Shown here piece by piece: positions 60,625 through 64,000 of a DNA stretch of 64,000 nt; position 1 is the first letter of the stretch; every line of letters begins with the position of its first letter. A model generated the notes under the pieces. It was not told the DNA's origin. It saw only the letters and a program-made list of their open reading frames with translations, and made no database searches. Source of the stretch: REEB506 sp049317545 (GTDB lineage Bacteria; Pseudomonadota; Alphaproteobacteria; Caulobacterales; Aquidulcibacteraceae); the NCBI GenBank assembly GCA_049317545.1, contig JBMOIB010000001.1, positions 1-64,000 on the forward strand. Reading direction: 5' to 3'. Both the position numbers and the translations under genes were made by a program.

Positions 60625-61437
60625 TTACCGCTCCGCTGTCACGACCCAGCACGCCGCCTTCATCGCCACGCCAGCCGGCGTCTCGTAGCGCTGCAGCAGC
60701 GCCTCGATGGCGCCGACCACGCCCGCAGGATCGATCTCCTGTTCGCGGATCAGCTTCCCGAGCGGGCCGATGCGCAGCATTTTCGGCGCAGTCGCGCGTG
60801 CGTTCGGGCCGAGCACGTAATCCGTGTCGAGCGGATTGATCGCGATGTCGCGCCAACCGGCGGCGGCGAGGATGCCTGCGGTGCGCGCCTTGTCGGCGAA
60901 GGCGAACGGGCCCGGCGCGGTCGGATCGGGCGGGGTCGGCGGGGTCTTCAGGAACGGCAGGCCGGCCATGATCGTCTCGCGCGCCCAGGCGTTCTCCGCC
61001 ATCGTGCGCCAGCAGATGAAGGCGAGCCGTGCGCCGGGCTTCATCGCCGCGCCGATATGCGCGAAGGCCGCTGTCGGATCCTCGAAGAACATCACGCCGA
61101 ACCGCGAGAAGGCCGCGTCGAACGGCGCGTGCGGCAGCGGATCGCGCCCGGCGTCGGCGCAGATGTAGGTGATGTCGCCGCCTTTGCGCATGGCGAGGTC
61201 GACAAGCGGCGCCGAAATGTCCACGGCCGTCACCGCGCCGCCCGGCGCAACGCGCGCGGCGATCTCGCGGCTCGTCGCGCCCGCGCCGCAGCCGATGTCG
61301 AGCACGTTCTCTCCAGCGGCGGGGGCGAGAGCGGCGAGGGCGGCGGCGCCGAGTGGGGCGAGCATGGCGTCGAGCGCCTCGTTCTCCTCCACCCAAACAA
61401 AGCCGGCGTCGTGGTTCCAATAATCAGCCTGAGTCAT
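60625..61437 (-). CDS. SAM-dependent class I methyltransferase
   Basis: A 270-residue methyltransferase. Motif I is NVLDIGCGAGATSREIA; the acidic ribose-binding residue is in VTAVDISAPLV; DAAFSRFGVMFFEDPTAAF is the post-motif region. The fold and length match small-molecule methyltransferases of the UbiE/arsenite type, substrate not readable. Start MTQADYWNHDAGFVWVEE is typical of this sub-branch; a 65-codon extension is dismissed. Convergent with the kinase gene by 27 bp and divergent from the second GNAT gene. Confidence 0.9.
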   Translation of the reverse strand: MTQADYWNHDAGFVWVEENEALDAMLAPLGAAALAALAPAAGENVLDIGCGAGATSREIAARVAPGGAVTAVDISAPLVDLAMRKGGDITYICADAGRDPLPHAPFDAAFSRFGVMFFEDPTAAFAHIGAAMKPGARLAFICWRTMAENAWARETIMAGLPFLKTPPTPPDPTAPGPFAFADKARTAGILAAAGWRDIAINPLDTDYVLGPNARATAPKMLRIGPLGKLIREQEIDPAGVVGAIEALLQRYETPAGVAMKAACWVVTAER

Positions 61438-61483
61438 TGGCCCTGGATGCCACGGACCAAATCGTCCTGCTACAAGCGCGTGC

Positions 61484-62023
61484 ATGCATGATGCGCCCGT
61501 CCTGACGACCGAACGCCTGATCCTGCGGGCGTGGCGGGCCGACGACGTCGAACCGCTCATCGCGATGATGGCCGACGCAGACGTCGCCCGCTTCCTCACC
61601 GCCGACGCGCGTCCGGCCGATCGCGGCGCCACCTGGCGGGCCTTGGCGGGGTTCCTCGGCCATTGGCTGTTGCGCGGCTATGGCCTGTTCGCCGTCGAGG
61701 AACGTGCGACCGGCGCCTTCGTCGGCCGGGCGGGTCCATGGCGGCCGGAAGGTTGGCCTGGCTTCGAGATCGGTTGGGGCTTGGCGCGGCCGTTCTGGGG
61801 GCGCGGCTACGCGACCGAGGCCGCACGCGCGGCCGGCGACTGGGCGTTCCAGGCGTTCGATCTGACGGACGTCATCCACCTGATCCACGTCGACAATGTG
61901 CGCTCGCAGAATGTGGCGATGCGGCTCGGCGCGTCGCCGCGCACGCCGACGCTCCACGCTGGCCAGCCGCATGTGATCTGGGGCGCGACGCGCGCGGATT
62001 GGGGCCGGAGCCGTCCCGACTAG
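61484..62023 (+). CDS. GNAT-family N-acetyltransferase, copy 2
   Basis: A 179-residue RimJ/RimL-like acetyltransferase, paralogous to the one at 55384: shared GRxGPWRPxGWPGxExGWG and GRGYATEAARAAGDWAFQ. It begins VLTTERLILRAWRADDV. The two lie about 6 kb apart. Substrate unknown. Convergent with the YaiI-like gene by a 4-bp overlap. Confidence 0.92.
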   Translation: MHDAPVLTTERLILRAWRADDVEPLIAMMADADVARFLTADARPADRGATWRALAGFLGHWLLRGYGLFAVEERATGAFVGRAGPWRPEGWPGFEIGWGLARPFWGRGYATEAARAAGDWAFQAFDLTDVIHLIHVDNVRSQNVAMRLGASPRTPTLHAGQPHVIWGATRADWGRSRPD

Positions 62024-62469
62024 CGGGGCGCCATCGCCTTGCGGACGGCGGCGTCGAGCGCGGAGAGGAACCGTGAGCGATCGGCGGCGGAAAACGGCTT
62101 CGGCCCGCCGCCGCCCTCGCCGAAGGACCGCAGGTGCTCCATCAGTGCGCGCTGCGCGAGCGCGGCGCCGATCGAGCTTTCGGTGAACGCCTTGCCCGTG
62201 GCTCCAAGCGCCAGGCCGCCGGCCTTCAAGGTGCGGTCAGCCAAGGGAATGTCGTTGGTGATGACGATGTCGCGCGGTTGCACGCGTTCGGCGATCCAAT
62301 CGTCGGCGGCGTCGGGGCCCGCGTCGACAACGACGAGTGCGATGTCGGGCGGCGTGCGAATGAAGCTATTGGCGACGACGTGGACCTTGCAGCCGCACCG
62401 ACGCGCGACCTTGTAGACCTCTTCCTTCACCGGGCAGGCGTCGGCGTCGATAAAAATGGTCGGGGCCAT
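62020..62469 (-). CDS. YaiI/YqxD (DUF188) family protein
   Basis: A 149-residue protein of the DUF188 family, a PIN-like fold with unknown cellular role. The N-terminal block FIDADACPVKEEVYKVARR and VVDAGPDAADDWIAERVQPRDIVITNDIPLADR are diagnostic; GGGGPKPFSAADRSRFLSALD ends it. The ATG at 62469 shares one base with the TGA of the upstream LytTR gene (TGATG), indicating translational coupling; the next ATG 9 bp upstream is an alternative start. Confidence 0.9.
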   Translation of the reverse strand: MAPTIFIDADACPVKEEVYKVARRCGCKVHVVANSFIRTPPDIALVVVDAGPDAADDWIAERVQPRDIVITNDIPLADRTLKAGGLALGATGKAFTESSIGAALAQRALMEHLRSFGEGGGGPKPFSAADRSRFLSALDAAVRKAMAPR

Positions 62470-63287
62470 CAGAACCATCCCAGGTCGCGCAAAGATTTGA
62501 CGTTGCGCCGGCTCACCGGGACGGTCGCGCCGCTCTTGAGCACCAGATCGACACGCCCCTCCGCGCGGCGGACTTCGGCGATCGCGGCGCGCGCCGTCCA
62601 CCACGAGCGGTGCGTCTGCGCGCCTTCGAGCCCCTCGAGTTCGGCGATGGCGTCGGCGAGACGGAACAGGATGAGGTCCTGGCCCTTAGAGGTGTGCAGG
62701 CGCAGGTAATGGTCCTCGGCTTCGACCGCGTAGAGCTCCGCGCCCAGGAGTTTCGACGGCAGGCGTTTGAGGAACGCCGGCGTTGCAGCGGTCGAGGGCG
62801 CAGCCGCATCCGTCCGCAATGTCGGCGGGCGCACCAGCATCATGATGGCGGTCATCGCGGCTGCGACGGTGAGGACGGCGCCAATCAGGTACCGACCTGC
62901 GCCGGGAGCAAGGCCAAACAGGGCGGCGGTATAGGCCCAAACCATCAGGGTGATCGGCGGCGTGATGAGAAGGGTGATGGCGGCCCATGTGGCCAACCTG
63001 GATTGCCCCGGCGAGCGGGTCGCCGTCATCCCTGAGGCGACCGCTCCGATCGCCGCGCCAGCGACCATGGTCGGGACCCAGTAAAGCAGCCGCGTCGCGA
63101 GCGAGGCGTCCCCGGTGCCGAATGCGCCGACGATCGCCATGAACACGCCTGCAAGCGCCGCGACCCCGAAACCGGTTCCAAAATCAGTCAGCCGACCCCA
63201 CGCCATTCGCGCAGCGCGAACGGTGAAGCCCTGCGGCTCACGGATTTGCGGCGACCATTCACGCATGCGCACGAGCCTTCGATCCAC
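62469..63287 (-). CDS. Membrane-bound LytTR-family transcriptional regulator
   Basis: A 272-residue protein with four membrane helices in the first 150 residues (FGVAALAGVFMAIVGAFG, WVPTMVAGAAIGAVASG, AAITLLITPPITLMVWAYTAALFGL, YLIGAVLTVAAAMTAIMMLV) and a C-terminal LytTR DNA-binding domain (LYAVEAEDHYLRLHTSKGQDLILFRLADAIAELEGL, THRSWWTARAAIAEV, VPVSRRNVKSLRDLG). Membrane-tethered LytTR regulators sense envelope signals. Divergent from the DUF2306 gene with 59 bp between; the stop overlaps the YaiI-like start. Confidence 0.88.
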   Translation of the reverse strand: MDRRLVRMREWSPQIREPQGFTVRAARMAWGRLTDFGTGFGVAALAGVFMAIVGAFGTGDASLATRLLYWVPTMVAGAAIGAVASGMTATRSPGQSRLATWAAITLLITPPITLMVWAYTAALFGLAPGAGRYLIGAVLTVAAAMTAIMMLVRPPTLRTDAAAPSTAATPAFLKRLPSKLLGAELYAVEAEDHYLRLHTSKGQDLILFRLADAIAELEGLEGAQTHRSWWTARAAIAEVRRAEGRVDLVLKSGATVPVSRRNVKSLRDLGWF

Positions 63288-63346
63288 GGGCGGGGCACCA
63301 GAAACAGGCGGCGATTGCGCCGCGCCCGCAGCGGAGATGCCTCACA

Positions 63347-63898
63347 ATGAATGGTTCGACAACGCGTCCCTCGCCTCAAAGACCGCCGGCTTTTGCGCTG
63401 CGCATGGCGATCACGATCGGGATCGCGCTGGCTGTGGCGGCCGTCGCCATGGGTCCGGTTTGGCGCGGGGTCTTCGCCTCGGCGAGCCAAGGATTGCATC
63501 TGCACTTCGACGCCGCGCTGCTCGCTCGCCAGAGCCTTGCGGTGAAGCTGCACATCGCCGCCGCCGTCGCGGCGCTCGCGATCGGCGCGTTCATCCTCGC
63601 GCGGCGGAAGGGCGGCGGCCTGCACCGCACCCTGGGCTGGGTTTGGGTGATCGCGATGGCCGGCACAGCGGTCAGTTCGCTCTTCATCCGCACCATCAAC
63701 CACGGCGCGCTGAGCTACATCCATTTGCTGACCGGGTGGGTCCTGATCGCCTTGCCGCTCGGTCTCATCGCGATCCGCAACCGGAGCGTCGTTCAACATC
63801 GGCGCACGATGGTCGGGCTTTACATCGGCGGCCTGATCGTCGCGGGGGCGTTCACCTTCATTCCCGGCCGGCTGCTATGGGCGGTGTTCGTCGGTTGA
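63347..63898 (+). CDS. DUF2306 family membrane protein
   Basis: A 183-residue membrane protein of the DUF2306 family, with about four to five helices: ITIGIALAVAAVAMGPVWRGVF, KLHIAAAVAALAIGAFILARRKG, HRTLGWVWVIAMAGTAVSSLFI, HLLTGWVLIALPLGLIAIR and MVGLYIGGLIVAGAFTFIPGRLLW. KLHIxxA, HRxLGWxW and NHGALSYIHLLT contain the conserved histidines that suggest a haem or metal site, as in cytochrome-like small membrane proteins (inference). Divergent partner of the LytTR gene. Confidence 0.82.
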   Translation: MNGSTTRPSPQRPPAFALRMAITIGIALAVAAVAMGPVWRGVFASASQGLHLHFDAALLARQSLAVKLHIAAAVAALAIGAFILARRKGGGLHRTLGWVWVIAMAGTAVSSLFIRTINHGALSYIHLLTGWVLIALPLGLIAIRNRSVVQHRRTMVGLYIGGLIVAGAFTFIPGRLLWAVFVG

Positions 63899-63954
63899 TG
63901 GCGTCGCCAAACCGTCGCGGCCCTGCTTTAACTCGGTCGCGACGGAGATCCCCC

Positions 63955-64000
63955 ATGCGCCTGAAGGTCCTTGCTCTCGCTCTCGCCGCTGCGGCGGCAT
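63955..64000 (+). CDS. Start of an exported protein (3' truncated by window)
   Basis: Only the first 15 codons are inside the window: MRLKVLALALAAAAA, a classic signal-peptide beginning. GGAGAT lies about 7 nt upstream of the ATG, a good ribosome site. Nothing can be said about the mature protein. It follows the DUF2306 gene by 56 bp on the same strand. Confidence 0.65.
   Translation, partial: MRLKVLALALAAAAA

Overview
The window is one continuous stretch of a GC-rich (by eye about 65%) alphaproteobacterial chromosome. It is almost wholly coding, with short intergenic gaps, many 4-bp ATGA overlaps and GTG or ATG starts. It opens inside parA and continues with parB, so it probably lies near the replication origin. 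The block parAB / holA-lptE-leuS-DUF3576, together with an NtrZ-like protein, two EipA (DUF1134) proteins, ftsK, lolA and xthA, fits Caulobacterales (Caulobacteraceae or Hyphomonadaceae). This placement is inferred from gene content; no rRNA or tRNA gene was seen.

Layout. 0-7 kb: chromosome partition (parA end, parB), then the minus-strand operon DUF3576-leuS-lptE-holA. 7-14 kb: NtrZ-like periplasmic protein, ThiE/TenI-like protein, YggS PLP protein, cytosolic L,D-transpeptidase-like protein, OmpR-type regulator, xthA, a structured intergenic region that may encode a small RNA, lolA and ftsK. 14-22 kb: ammonium transporter, ubiquinone-type FAD hydroxylase, a five-gene minus operon (YbaK, thioredoxin-TPR, LON-substrate-domain protein, Trm112-like, DUF971), DUF6065, DUF488 and uppP. 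22-32.5 kb: a glutamate synthase operon with two genes inserted (gltD, GST, GFA, gltB), then CDF transporter, queG and mtgA. 32.5-38 kb: TPR protein, SDR protein with a small coupled ORF, alpha/beta hydrolase, two glycosyltransferases (GT4, GT9) and infC. 38-47 kb: membrane protein, chemoreceptor, beta-propeller phytase, then rpmI-rplT-pheS-(membrane protein)-pheT. 46-54 kb: two tandem EipA-like proteins, lepA, a peptidase C15-like protein lacking catalytic residues, a protein with a histone-H1-like tail, a membrane TPR protein, msrA and a periplasmic glutathione peroxidase. 54-64 kb: mdh, two related GNAT acetyltransferases, M28 peptidase, a large hybrid histidine kinase, methyltransferase, YaiI-like protein, a membrane LytTR regulator, a DUF2306 protein and the start of one exported protein.

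Themes. Nitrogen handling recurs (gltBD, amt, NtrZ-like protein). Cell-envelope genes also recur (lptE, lolA, uppP, mtgA, L,D-transpeptidase, EipA pair, heptosyltransferase-like GT9). Translation genes form a block (infC, rpmI, rplT, pheST, lepA, leuS).

No prophage, transposase, CRISPR array, toxin-antitoxin pair or defence island was recognised. The most interesting signals are small: a probable non-ATG infC start, a promoter/terminator-flanked candidate sRNA between lolA and xthA, a perfect palindrome in front of gltD, two families of dispersed palindromic repeats, the EipA pair with different export signals, a probable pseudo-peptidase, and an unrecognised protein with a Lys/Ala/Pro-rich tail. 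All family assignments come from reading motifs by eye; no database search was run.
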